Origin: Nectonema munidae
Taxonomy: Eukaryota; Nematomorpha; Nectonematoida; Nectonematidae
Direction of reading: 5' to 3'
DNA: 64,000 nt
Assembly: GCA_030549495.1 (NCBI GenBank)
Contig: JAUIRK010000692.1
Coordinates: 1-64,000, forward strand
Numbering within the stretch: the stretch's first letter is position 1; every line of letters begins with the position of its first letter. Below, one piece after another: positions 1 through 13,300 of the stretch. Below the pieces are notes generated by a model. The model ran no database searches. It saw nothing but the letters and a program-made list of their open reading frames with translations, and was not told the DNA's origin. The translations under genes were made by a program, and so were the position numbers.

Positions 1-622
1 TAAAAAATCAAAAAATATCAAACTTTCTGTTCATATTTTGCTACCTCATACGATGTTACAAAAGTTATTACCTATACTTTGCAATTTGCACGATTTTAAA
101 TATTATATTTGTCGAATAATCAAAGAATCGAAAAATGTTCAAATCAAAAAATATTTATTCTTTTTAAATATATCGTTGGCTCCCCTTACTTTTTAGTTTC
201 GTATGTGCATAATTTGATAAAAATTAATTATTAAAGACTAGGTTTATCTTTCAATTTTAAAAGTAAGGGGAGCCAACGATATATTTAAAAAAGAATAAAT
301 ATTTTTTGATTTGAACATTTTTCGATTCTTTGATTATTCGACAAATATAATATTTAAAATCGTGCAAATTGCAAAGTATAGGTAATAACTTTTGTAACAT
401 CGTATGAGGTAGCAAAATATGAACAGAAAGTTTGATATTTTTTGATTTTTTAAAGAATATTTTTCGATTCTTTGATTACAGAATTTTATTTTGATTATTT
501 GACAAATATAATATTTAAAATCGTGCAAATTGCAAAGTATAGGTAATAACTTTTGTAACATCGTATGAGGTAGCAAAATATGAACAGAAAGTTTGATATT
601 TTTTTATTTTTTAAAAAATATT
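1..622. repeat. Large foldback repeat with an extra arm copy
   Basis: Bases 1-194 are the near-perfect reverse complement of 259-452, around a 64-base loop. The inner ends read GGCTCCCCTTACTTTT and AAAAGTAAGGGGAGCC. A partial third copy of the right arm, direct and with a small insertion, covers about 453-622. The structure starts at the window edge, so it may extend leftwards. No coding capacity is seen. It looks like a foldback-type non-autonomous DNA element. Confidence 0.85.
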
Positions 623-639
623 TTTCGATTCTTTGATAT

Positions 640-1005
640 GAATTATCGCGGTATACAGGTTGGAGATGAACCATCGTAGTATACAGGTATAATGTATATA
701 GGTAATAACTTATGTAGCATCGTCTCCCCGAATGAGGTATATCAAATCTTACATCTAGCAGAATGTGAACAGAAAGTTGAACATTGTCTCCCTAGTTATT
801 TGTACATGGAATAGAAACCATCGTAGTATACAGGTTGAAGATGAATCATCGTAGTATACAGGTTAGAGATGAATCATCGTAGTATACAGGTTAGAGATGA
901 ATCATTGTAGTATATAGTTTGGAGATGAATCATCGTAGAATACAGGTTGGAGAAGAATCATCGTAATATACGGGTTGGAGATATATATATATATATATAT
1001 CAACG
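640..1005. repeat. 28-bp minisatellite followed by TA repeat
   Basis: Units based on CATCGTAGTATACAGGTT plus GAGATGAAT recur. They are scattered at 640-690 and regular with a 28-base step from about 815 to 980. The array ends in a (TA)n run near 981-999. It lies upstream of the first coding exon of gene 1. Confidence 0.8.
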
Positions 1006-1274
1006 AAATAAACTATGTTGAAAAGTGTATAGTTTGATTGACATAACAACAATAAATAATTGCTTACCATTACCATCTGAACATTAGTTTCACGCGTTTT
1101 CGTATTCAGTTTTCCTTATTGACGACTATGGCAAATTTATTGTTTCAGCTATGAGCATATGGGTTTCATAATTGCGAGTCACCTTCATCGCATTCACTCA
1201 ATTTAATTAAAGGAAAAATGATATTTTATCTATTACTTTGAATGTCTTTCACATGTTTTGAGTAGACTTCAACA

Positions 1275-1353
1275 ATGGAAGCCGAAGATAGCGAAGATAC
1301 TTCGAGTTTAACCTCCGAACAAAGTACATTGAGTGATCTCAGTAAAAGCGAAA
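1275..1353 (+). CDS. Exon 1 of the disordered-Ig gene, with start codon
   Basis: The exon encodes 26 residues beginning MEAEDSEDTSSLTSEQ, almost all acidic or Ser/Thr. It ends in phase 1 before GTATGC. A TAG lies in frame four codons upstream of the ATG. It could instead be an internal exon entered through that TAG as a weak acceptor, but then it would be the only phase-0 entry in the gene. The start is therefore favoured, not proven. Confidence 0.6.
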
Positions 1354-4300
1354 GTATGCATTCTCCATTTCATATTTTAATGCATTTTATTCAAAAAGAC
1401 TTTCTATATTTTTCAAATCAACAAATTCTTTTTCCCAGCACCACATTTTCCACTGATATAACTTCTGTGTAGTAGACCTTATCGAAACATCGTCTAAGTC
1501 AATCTGATATTCCAACCAGCACTGGACCTGAAATAGTTTGAATCGAACCTAACGCGACTATAATATTTATGAGATATGAAGCAGACAAAAATGCAATCTT
1601 TTTAACTACTTTATTAATTAATTTAATTAGTTATTAAAGCTCATTCATGTTTGTATAATTTAAAATAGAATTTGATAGGAATAAATAACGATAAACTTAT
1701 TTTTAAATATTAACGTCTCATTTTTTAGCTTTAAGAATAGCGCTTTTTCACGAAAGTGTCCAGAAGGGGAGATTTATCTTGATAAGCATATCTTGGTTCA
1801 CTCAAATAGTTTATCTTCCTAGAGCGCCTATTTAAAATTTAACTCTCTTCATACTTGTTATACAGACATATTATATATGTCGAAATGATTCCACAAATGT
1901 TCATAAGCACAATGATGATTACTATAATAATTAATCCGTCCACTATGGTCATGCTGTTGTACCAGCTTCGATTATAAAGCTATTTATGCTGGAAAGAAGA
2001 AAATGCTTAAATATATTTTTAAAATATTGCCTGTTCTCAAAAAATGACATTGGGTTTAAAAAAGAACATAATTTTATCCTTTTTCAATATTTTTACCAAA
2101 ACTTTTTTGTATAAAACAAAATATTATAGTTGATATCAACCAAAAAGTTTTTTACCACAATAAACTTTTTTCCTTCATCACACATGAGGATAGTGGGCGC
2201 TAATGGGTGGGTGGGTGATTGGTATTTATCTTTCTAGTTTAACTTGACTGGACTGTTAAGGCATAAGCCATAACCTGATCGGACTAACATTTAGCAAATA
2301 TAAATTGGATCACTATGACCTAACCCATGAACAGGCGTACTTCTGTGTAAAAAATAGAGTTAAATATTTCTCATACCATCCTATGTTTCTCGTTGATATG
2401 GTTGAAATATGTGCAGCAGTGTTTCTCAACGTGCCCCATTGGCTCCATAATATTTTTAGAGGGGTCCATGAATGAATATTTCGAGTTTGGAGTTCTTCAA
2501 ATTTTGCAAAGGGTCCATATTAAAAAAATTAATTTTGTTGAGGAAAAGTTATGAAACTGGAAAAAATGTTATATTATGGTAAGAAGCTCATTGTTATACG
2601 TCGCTGCATTCCCATTTCCATATCTTGTTGAATCAGGTTTGATACTAAAAGTAAAATATTACTTTTTAATTATTAATTTTAAAGCGTTCAGTCGTGTTCC
2701 TTATCTGCATTCAAAAATTCAAACAGACTTCATTGTTATTGATAGAGGAGATTTTAGACTATAAATTAATGAACAAATAAAATAATGGTGATTGAGAACT
2801 GCTTACTTATTCCTATATTTTTGATAAATAAAGCAATTTGAAAAATAAGTGAAATTATTTCAATTTAAAATATGTTCATTTTTTAACTTTTTTTATTGGT
2901 TTTGAAAATCCTTCAGAAAATTCTGATAATGATTTAGTTGATTGCGTGAATTAATATTAATTGTAAATCAGTAATAAATTTGCTCATTAAAATAAACTTT
3001 TTATTTGCATTTTTTTTTATTTTTCGCTTGAAGCTTAAAAATCTGTTAAATAAATTGAATTTGAAGTTCTGATTTTTTTTTCTAGAAGTCTTGTGTCACT
3101 CACAGATGTGTAATTCTTTTTTCCTTCTCTCCATAAAAAAACAAACATTTTCAAAAACAATAAAAATAGAGTTAAAAAATACGAATATATCAAATTAAAA
3201 TAATTATACATAAAATTTTTAAGTTGAACATAAAGATAAAAGTATTTCACTTGAATAAGATAAGTTTCTCGTGGTGTTAATTTTTAAAATTGTGTTTTTT
3301 TTGGAAAAGATAATTTTTCGCAATTTTTTTTATAAAATAGTAAACTAGTCAAAATACTTAAAAAATACATGGTTATTTCGAAAGGACTTTTATATACTTT
3401 TTTTGATATTGACGTAAAACTCCCACTCCGTCCTGCGAAGGTTATTAAAGGTTTTATTTCAACTTTATGCGTTTTATTTTAACTTTTATTATTTTTATAA
3501 AATTTAGGGTTTGAGGAAGCATGTGTGCTCAACTCGACTACAAAGTGAAACGGCATCTGAGGCTGTTTTTGCATTAAAATGAAAGAACATTAGGCCTCAA
3601 TTGTGAGTATTACCCAGCGCTGACAAAAATTTTAATCTTTTAAAGCACCGCCCAACCCTCGAAATTTTTTTCCTCCGTAAAGCCCCCACCCACACAAAAT
3701 ATGATGAATGTTAATAAAACAAGTCTACTTATATTAGATGATCCACAAAATAGGAACCCATGGTCATTTTCAAGAGTGGATTTCTTTAGATTGAGTGTGG
3801 TAAGGAGTTAAACATATGACTGATTTGAATTTTTTAAAAAGAAAGTCACCTTACAAACAAAAACACCCGTTCTTGAATATAACAAAAATGTACATATATG
3901 TTGAATTTTTTTTGTAGATACTATAAATAAAGATATTGTCGAACCTATGAATTCAACTTTTAAAGAAAATGCTGAAGATGTGGTAGCAGCGGTAGTCATG
4001 GATCCTAACGGTAAACACGTTTAGACAAAGTAGTAATCTTCACCCTCACATTAAGAACATCGCTATCTTTATTCATATAACAATAATAGTCATCATAGTT
4101 AACAAGCGGATATAATCATCCTTGTGTTATTTCCTTAGCTTCCCTTGATATCTTGATGGGTGTTTCTCAATCTCAACCAATTCATAGCGAAGTTACTAAC
4201 GAACCTGGGGAAGATAAATCCGAGAATAAAGAACAGGGTATTTTACTCTTTATTTCGCAATATTTCGTGAGGAAGGAGTCAGAGCTGGAAAAGGATTCAT

Positions 4301-7300
4301 TATCTAATAAAATTTTGTAGTCAAATTCAGAGTCCGTTTTATTTAAGTTTTTTGAGTCGGATTTGGAATTGGATGCTTACTACGTCTCGTGAGTTTTACT
4401 CAGACAACTCAATGAGACTCGATTAAAATTCGAGTTTTTATTTTTACATATTTAAAATTTGTTTGATATTATTAAATTTATTTTAATTAAAAATTTTCAT
4501 TAAACAACACTGCCGGATTTAAAGGGGGCGGAACCGGCGTACGCCCCAATTGCATTGCCAATTGCTTGAAATTTTTCTTGATCTAATTCTTTTCGTAGAA
4601 TTCAAATATTATGATGATTTATGCAGCTCGTTTTTTAGATTAAATCTTTCTCTAAAGTGAGAAGCCCTAAAAAGTTTTTTATGTTTCAATCGTAAAGTGT
4701 TACACTTATTACTTTTATATTACCCAATTTTTTATGTAAATTTATTATATGTTTAGTTATTATTCATAATACGAAATATTTTTTCCTGAATTCATTATTT
4801 TTGATGATGTTATTAAAGTTTTTACAAATAACTAATAAAAGATTTTGACATAATCTTACCTTTTTGAAATTTCTAATTTAGTTTTGAATTGATCATTTTT
4901 AATATTGTTAGTTGCAAATACAGAGCATCAATTACTTTTCATATTTTTTCCTTAATTTTTAGCGTTATATAGTAGTTTAAACAAATTATTATTAGTTTAT
5001 AATGAACCTTAATTCATTTTCGATTCTCACAATAGTTCATGAAAAATTTGTCTCTTAGCTTTTGAACTTTCCTATACAATATGATTTTATCTTAAACGAT
5101 ATATTCGTTTAAGTATATGCCAACTTTTTTGAAATAATTTGTAAATTTATTATTAATGTTTCATAACAAGCTAAAAATATCTTACTAAAGTTGTAGAGAA
5201 TTTGTCATGAAACATTTAATGATGCCCTGATCAAGAGGTTGACAGAGAAAAATTCAGTTAGATGGGAGATATATAGCTTAAATATTTGAAAACAAGGCAA
5301 ATTTTTATGGGCTATACAATTATCAAGTAATAACATTTTCTTTTCTTTTATTTTCATTGATTCCTTCAAATCAATAAAAAAATCCACTCGAAAAAATAGC
5401 TTTTGTCATCCATGATTTGATATTGTTTTTATAATCACAAGGCAAACTTTTTATACCTTTAAAACAACGTGGTTTTACCATACTTTCCAAAAACTAAAGG
5501 TTTCATTTTATCATCTGTGTACTTATCTCTCAATCACTTATCTATCGTTTTATCTATCTATGTATGATATTTTATGTCTGAATGTAATTATGATTTTTAC
5601 TCTTTTTCTGGCGTTCTATGTAATAAATTTTTTCTTTTCATCTAAAATGTATTTTTTTTCCTGTTTAATATACTTACTCTAAAGACATATTTATATATGC
5701 TTCCAAGCGACTCTGACTATTGGTTTATATAAATAGTGCTTGTTCTCTGATCCTTCATTGTTTATTTACCTTTTTTCACTAAGTTTTTGTTAACCATTGT
5801 TCTTATGATTTGTTCTTAATAAATTTCTTCTTCTTCTTCTTCATTTTATTAAAACATAAAAGTATTCTTTTTTACTTTAGCCTCCTACATTTATCTTATT
5901 CAAAGGTAAAAGTCTTAAAAACAAAGCACTTTATTATTAAAACAACTTTATACTCTTTAAAACATATGAGCGTTTAAAGTTAAACATATGGCAAATATAA
6001 CACGATTATACTTTATATTCATAATAAACTTTTTAGAAATTTTTCACGCTTTGACTATCCCAATTTGAACATACTTTTCATTTAAAATGAACAAAAGTGT
6101 CATAAATTTTTGAATTAATATTAGAATCGAGCTCACAAGAAACAAAGGAGAAAGAGACTGTTGAAATAAGTGAATCCGTTCAGTCTATGCCAGAAGAAAT
6201 TACACAAAATATCACGGGTAACATTTTTTCAATGCTTATTCTTCTTCTAATCATTAATATAATGTATATTCTAAAAGCATGCAGCTAACTCATCAGGATG
6301 GTTTTCTGAGACAGATTCTAGAAGAACAAATTTATGTTGTAATTAATAAATTTTACAAGTGAAAAATAACATTATAGAACAAAGCAAGTGTGAAGTAAAG
6401 TGAGTAAAATAACTTAATGCTATTACTTGATGATTTTATAGCATAAGGGTATTTCATTTGCTGCAATTAGTTTTACACGAAAATAAAAACGGCGCTACAC
6501 ATTCGCAAATAAATCTTTCATGGAAGTTTGAAGCGTCCTCTAACTCTTGATAAAAACTTCTCGTTTATAATAACTAAATATTTTGACCCCCTTAACAAAA
6601 TAAAAACTAAAGGATTTATATTAATTAAATAAATATTTTTTGATTACGACATTTATTTCTGAAAAAGTACTTTCAAGATATTAAGTGTAGGAAAGCACAC
6701 AGGAGTGCTATGAATTTTACCACTACCACAAAACGGAAGAATTTTGTAGGAAATTGTAATTGTGTTGATGAGATTATTTCTACTATTTAAAAACATTCAC
6801 TATAGGCACACAATCAATTTACGGACTCTTTTCTATGGTGCGCCTTACTTTTGCATTGTATTCAATACAAATTAATATGGTTATAAAAGTCAATCAAGTG
6901 AATTTCTTCTCCAATAGCACTTCTAAAACTCAACTTCTTTCATCAACTTTATTCCATTTTTTGTAAATAAAGGAGATATCCTAAGCATTTCTGAAGTTAA
7001 CAAATGAAGAAGTTTTAAACAGTTTTTAAATGACATTGAAGAGTTTATAAAGTATTCCAAAAATATTTCATTTTGAATTAATTTTTTGTTTTGAACTATT
7101 TAAATTTATGTAAAAATTTTCAATCGTCCATTGAGGAACACGAATTCATACAATTAATTCTTAAGATAATAATAATAATAATAATATAATCAAAGGTATC
7201 AAAATAAATAAAAGAAAAAATTAGTTTACTTTTTAATGGGATGCTGTCAAGTAAGACACTTGATCTGGTAAACTACTCAAAGTTCCATGTGTGTTATTTC

Positions 7301-10300
7301 ACGTATTTTGGACAACTCTGCTATGAAAATTGGCTTTATTTTTTATCCACTTTCTAATTATTGGTTAATTATCTCTTGGACTTACAGAAGAACGTTGTTT
7401 AATTTGACATAAGTGCAGTTAGCCCCTCAAAAAGCCTGAGGGGGGGGGGGGGGATTATAAATAAGTCTATTTACTTTAATTTTTATAACATAGTTTAGAA
7501 TAGTAGTAAAATATTTCCTCATATGTCGTTAGTTTTGCGCTAGGGCTTTTTATTGCAAAATCTTTCAAAAGAGTTTCATAATCAAGTGTTTTAATAACAT
7601 TTTGATTTTCTATAGTTTTAACACTTAGAATACAGAAAAGGTTTCAAATAATAACAGTATCACTTCGTGGGCGGATAAAATGCTTCAATTAGGCATAAAA
7701 CCATCGATATTGTCATTTATTCTTTATCACATTCAACGTCTTTACTTGTGTACCAAATTAAACAATAGAAAATGTGGAAGGAAGTCAAGAAGAAATAACG
7801 AATGAGCAGTTTCAAGAACGAAGAGGTATGAAACTCGATATATTTCTCATTCGTCAATGTTTTTTTCCTTTTTAGCTACTTTGGATTTGTTTTTTGAAAA
7901 AAAGATGTCGCTAACACCAAGTGTTGATTCGGGCGTAGAAGCTTCCAAAGAAACGAAAGGTTAATTTACTTTTTACAAATCTGCATTTATTTTTTCAATA
8001 AAAAAAAGCAAAAATATAAAAAAAATATATATGAATTTGGAAGGTGATTAACAGTGGTGAAAATCACACGATGTAATTAAATAATTACAGTTGCGTACCT
8101 CGTTTTCCCTTCAAGTGAACTTTCATTTTGAGAATTTTCTTTTCTAATCAAATGTCATGAATACTTAATATTTCTTCATACTGTAAAAACAATGAAATTA
8201 TAATGAAAAACATTCTAAAATTTTTGAAAAGAATGTAAATTTGTGTTAAGATTTGTATTTTGGAAATGTTGACGTAGTCCTAAAATATCACCCACAAAAA
8301 GTGGTAAAAAAAAGAATGTAAAAAAATCAAAATTGTAATTATTTACTTTTTTTGTAAAGAAACAAGAAGTAATGATGAATATAAAATATGAAAGACGTCT
8401 TACATTGCTTTATTAATTAAGAAAACTAAAATAAGTTCATCCTAGATTAAAAACATAGCAGTGAATAATTTTTCAACACATCCCACACCTAACTAACATT
8501 ATAATGATTATGAGAATATAGCATCTTGACAAAGAGATTATATAACGAGAGTTGCACTTTATCTAAATGCTAGTACTTAGTTATATCCTTTGTTCTCCTT
8601 AAACATGGTTGCTCTTTTCCCGTATTTAACTTCTTTCTTCAATTAAACCTGCTCCTATTTGTAGATAATACAATTCCCGCAGAAGTATCATTGGAATCAT
8701 CCGATATAAAAGAAGCAACTAAAGATGAAGGATCTTCTGGTAGTGATTCTAATACAGTACAAAAAGAAGGTCTTTTAATTTTTTATATTGAAAAATTGAC
8801 ACATATCGCTTTATGATTATTTTTATCTTTTTTTAAACAACCTCTTCTCTGAATGAAGATAATATAGTCAAACTTATAAAATGTCTTTACAAAACGGGAA
8901 TTAATTTTTTAATGCATAAACAAATGTTATATTCTTTATGACCAATTACACAAATATATATAAGGTAATTAATGTCAGTTTGTCGATTTGCAGGTTGTCG
9001 ACATAACTTGATTTTTATTTTTAAAATAAATTTATCAATATAAGGATGAGCGCCTATCTTCAAGAAATGTTTATAACATAAGGCAAGCTTTTCAAATAGT
9101 TTTAGACAACAAAGCTCTAGCTCTGCCTTATCATGACCGGGACATTTTGACTTAATGATCTAGAAGTGAAGTGCGAAAACATGACTTATACCGCGTAGAG
9201 TAGTTTGGAACAAGCTCTTTAAGCTTTGAAAAATGGTTGTTCTAGGAGAAAATAACTATTATTCCAGATTACTATTTCATTATGATTTGAACTTGAGTGA
9301 AGGCTAAAATTTCAAAGTTTGAAAAAAATGATTGGTACTAGGAAGAACATTTGGCTGTTAAGAATAGCTCATTTTTTACACAAAGGAAATACTATTTTTT
9401 GTAATACAAGGTACAGAAAAAACAAACAAGTATTACTAATATTAGTGGAATATTATTTAGACAGAGAGAAATCAATAATTTGAAATATTTAAGATTAATA
9501 CCTACTAATGATATTTTCGCTCAATATCCGAAAGCTGTGGGGAGACATCTGGAAAAGAAATGTCCAAAAGTGAAATGCTAAACCCTTTTTGAAGAATTGT
9601 TGAACGTAGAAAACGAAATAGGCTTGATTGAATAATTGCAAAAATTCAAGTTAGTTAAAGGAATTGTAAAAACCAATGAAGTTCAAGATACTATGCTACG
9701 AATGAAATGCAATAAAGCTCCTACATCCAGTATGATCAGTATAAACATGGTGAAATCCGAAGGATAAATATGCCGTATGAAGGAAAAAGTCTAAATTATT
9801 ATAAAAATCTTGGTTTGGGTGGAAATGTTGTGAACGAACTTATTTTAGAACTGGACAGAAATCATTATCATATCATAATGGACAACTATTTTTGTCCTTT
9901 GAATTTATTAGACTCATTTTCTATCATGGGATTCAAAGCTACAGGAGTTATCAGAGATATGAAAGTTTTTAAGACTCTCTTTCAAAAATATCTATCGTCA
10001 AATGGAGAGACAATAACATTGTCAGTGTGCCTTCAACATGTCTTGAAGCGTAACCAGTTAATTCCGTCAAAAGATGGTCGTGTTCTTCTAAAAAGATCAT
10101 TGAAATAAAGCAACCCAATTCTATTTTTCATTATAATAAACCCATGGGAGGAGTTGATAGAACAAACCAAAATATCATACAGTATCAAAAGTATATTCGT
10201 TTGAAAAGATAGTGGTTTCCGTTTTTTAGGTTCGCTTTTCATTCCGCAGTGTAAAATTCTTGAATTCTTTATAAAAAAATCTAGATATAAAAAAAGCTCT

Positions 10301-13300
10301 CTTGATCAGCTAGCTTTCATTCGAGAAATCGTCAATGCTTATTTTTGAAATGTATATTGGACCCACGTCTTCAATTTCTCTACCAAGAATTTTTAAAAGC
10401 CAAGTGGGGTAGCGAAGGTTCGTTTTGATGATGCTGGAGATCAATTTGGAAATTTGAGGACACAAAAAAATTGTGTTTTCTGTAAACGAGCTACGAGAAA
10501 GGAATGTACCAAATGCAACTTCTCACTACATATGCCGTGTTTCAACCTATTTCATTCTGAATAGTTGAGTTATCTCACTATTTCACCGTAATTAACTATA
10601 ATAACTTTAATAAAATTATATTTCTCATTAAGTACCCCTTTTTGTTTTCATAACCTATAAGTTATAATTTTTGTTTCTTGAAAATTTTTCAAAAACTGTA
10701 GGAAAAAAATCATTGGATTACGAAAAAACGAAAGTGTGAAAAAACATACTCTTGGCCTCTCATGTTTCAGGGCAGACACTTTTTTTTTAGAAAGAATTTT
10801 TTTTTTCACAATATTTTTTAACAAGATATTAGTACACACACAAGAGAGGGAGATTTTACTTCCAAATTGTACCTTTTTCAAACAAATTTTTTTTCACTCT
10901 TGTGTGTGTACTAATATCTTGTTAAAAAATATTGTGAAAAAAAAAAATTATATAGTTAAAACAAAGTGCTGAGGTTAAGTGAACTAGAAAGATAATAATT
11001 ATTGATTAATAAAATCTTTCCAAAATTCATTGGAAATATCATTTGACTTTCGTTAAAGTTATAATTTTTTCTAAGATTAAATTTTACATTACATATTTAA
11101 TGCGATCTTCTAAATTTGTTTTTAGCGTCTTCAACAATGTTACTTGAAGTGAGTGGCACTGCGGGTAAACATGATTACAGTTCAGCAGAAGAAGAAGATG
11201 TCAGATTGAGAAAAGGTTTTAATCTTTTACATATAGGCGAAATTTTTTAAAATATTTTACACTGATTTGTTATTTTAGTTACTATGGATTTGCTATATCA
11301 TAAGTCGCCGAGGACTTTAGACGAGCCAGCTTTTGATTTCAATACTGAAATCAAAGAATCAGATGAGAAAGGTCTTGATATTGAAGGTAATAATCTTAAA
11401 AAAAAATGAAGTAGAAGGCATGTTACTTTACTTGAAAATTTGATTCACAATGTAGAGACAACTAGCTTTTATTGTCTTAAGAGTCTTGAAATTATACGGC
11501 TTTTAAATTAAAAAAATTGCAAATAGCTGTAACAATTAATTAAGTTAAAAATATCAAACCTTCTTTGCTCATAGTTCAAAATAGGTGATGCATTTGTTCG
11601 TTGTCGATAAAAACACTCCAAGGTATTACCTTATTAACAATTATATAAAAAAATAGGGTAATAGAGAAAAGTCTAAAAGTTATTGTATTAAAAAATGTCA
11701 TATTGAGATAAACTAAATAAAATGAAAGATTATGATGGGAAAAACAATACGATCTTTATCGGCACTGTGGCAAATTCAGAAATGATTAAGTAAATTGAAA
11801 TGTCCTAAAAAATAGTTCAGTTAGAATAAAAGTATGAATTAATCCGAACAAAATGCAAGAAAATGTGTAAAAATAAAATTCAACTGAACAGAAGATAGGT
11901 ATTGAACGATGTGAAATCCAACCATACCAACTGATTCGTCCTACCTTTCGCTCGCATCGATAAGTTTTGAAGTTTTGAAGCTTCTTAAAACAACTTAAAA
12001 TTACATTACTTTTTAATTTACTTTTTAAATTTCTTTCTTATTTGATTAAAATAGAGATTTTGTAAAATTTCACAATAAAATTATTTAATAACCAGATTGA
12101 CTTATTGAAAAAGCTTAGATATTTGAAAGGAATGTTTATTATGATTTTCAGAGTTGTAAGAAAAATGATATAATTAAACTTTTCTTTTCTAATTATTTCT
12201 TTTAAAATAGACTCTTAACCCATAAGGCCAAGCAAAGCAGACGATATCTAAAAAAAAACGCAGACGATTTATATTCAAAGTCATTGAAAAAAGCAGACGA
12301 AGATGAAATTACTTATGTTCCAAAATAGGAACATTGGCCGTAAATGGGTTAATTTTGGGCTTTGAAATTTGATAATTTTTTCGAATTTATGCAAGTTACA
12401 CAAACTGTTTCATTATCCCTTTTTTTCAAAGCACCTGTTTCACAAAAGTTACTTTTATTTTTGAAACACACCATACCAAAATAAGTTTTAAGAAAATGAT
12501 TTCTTTCATTACAATTTTATTTTAAACTCTTCAGCTTTAAAATTTTTCAAAACTAAAAAGTAAATTTGAAAATTTTTAATACATATTAAAATGCTTTTAT
12601 TGGCATATTGAAAAATTAACTTGATTAAAAATGAATATTATCGATCCAAGAACTTGACAAAAGCGTTAATTACAAATTGTTTAAGAAATTAAACGAAACT
12701 CCTTTTTAGGACTACTCCTAAATAGTGGTCTGAGCACACATTACGGCCAGGCTATTTTGTCCCAAAAAGTCTCATATTAAACAAAAGCCCACATTACACT
12801 CACAAAAATACGATTATAAAAAAAACTGGAAAAATCAGAGATAGAAGCACAATGCACTTGCATAATTGTACTTCAAGCATCCAAAAATTTGGGCACATTC
12901 AGAACTATTTTTATGGCTTTTGTAACTCTGCATTCTTCTATAACGAACGGCCAGACCTTTAAGACCAAAACAGGTATTTCTTGATGATCACCTTATTAGA
13001 GGGGTTCACTGTTTTTACACAGTAGAATAGATAGCCTTAAAACCAATACATATATTGGCGCATTATTATGCTTGTGGACTTCTGGTAAGTTTTTACTACT
13101 TCTTAGAATCAGAAAAAGCGAAAAAAGAACTCATAGATAGCATTTCAGATAGAGTATCCAATGAAATCATATCGTCTTCCATTACAGGTTTTTCTATTGT
13201 TCTCATAATGATTTCACGTTTTAATTGTTCTACTCTTCAGAGGAAAACTTGCAAAAAGCTGTTGAGGATAAACAGTTACGAACAGACACAAAAGCAGGTT

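Noticed and set aside
6363-6400. Possible micro-exon after ACATTATAG, with GTGAGT
   Set aside because: It would leave in phase 2, unlike every other exon of gene 1, and would break the next join.
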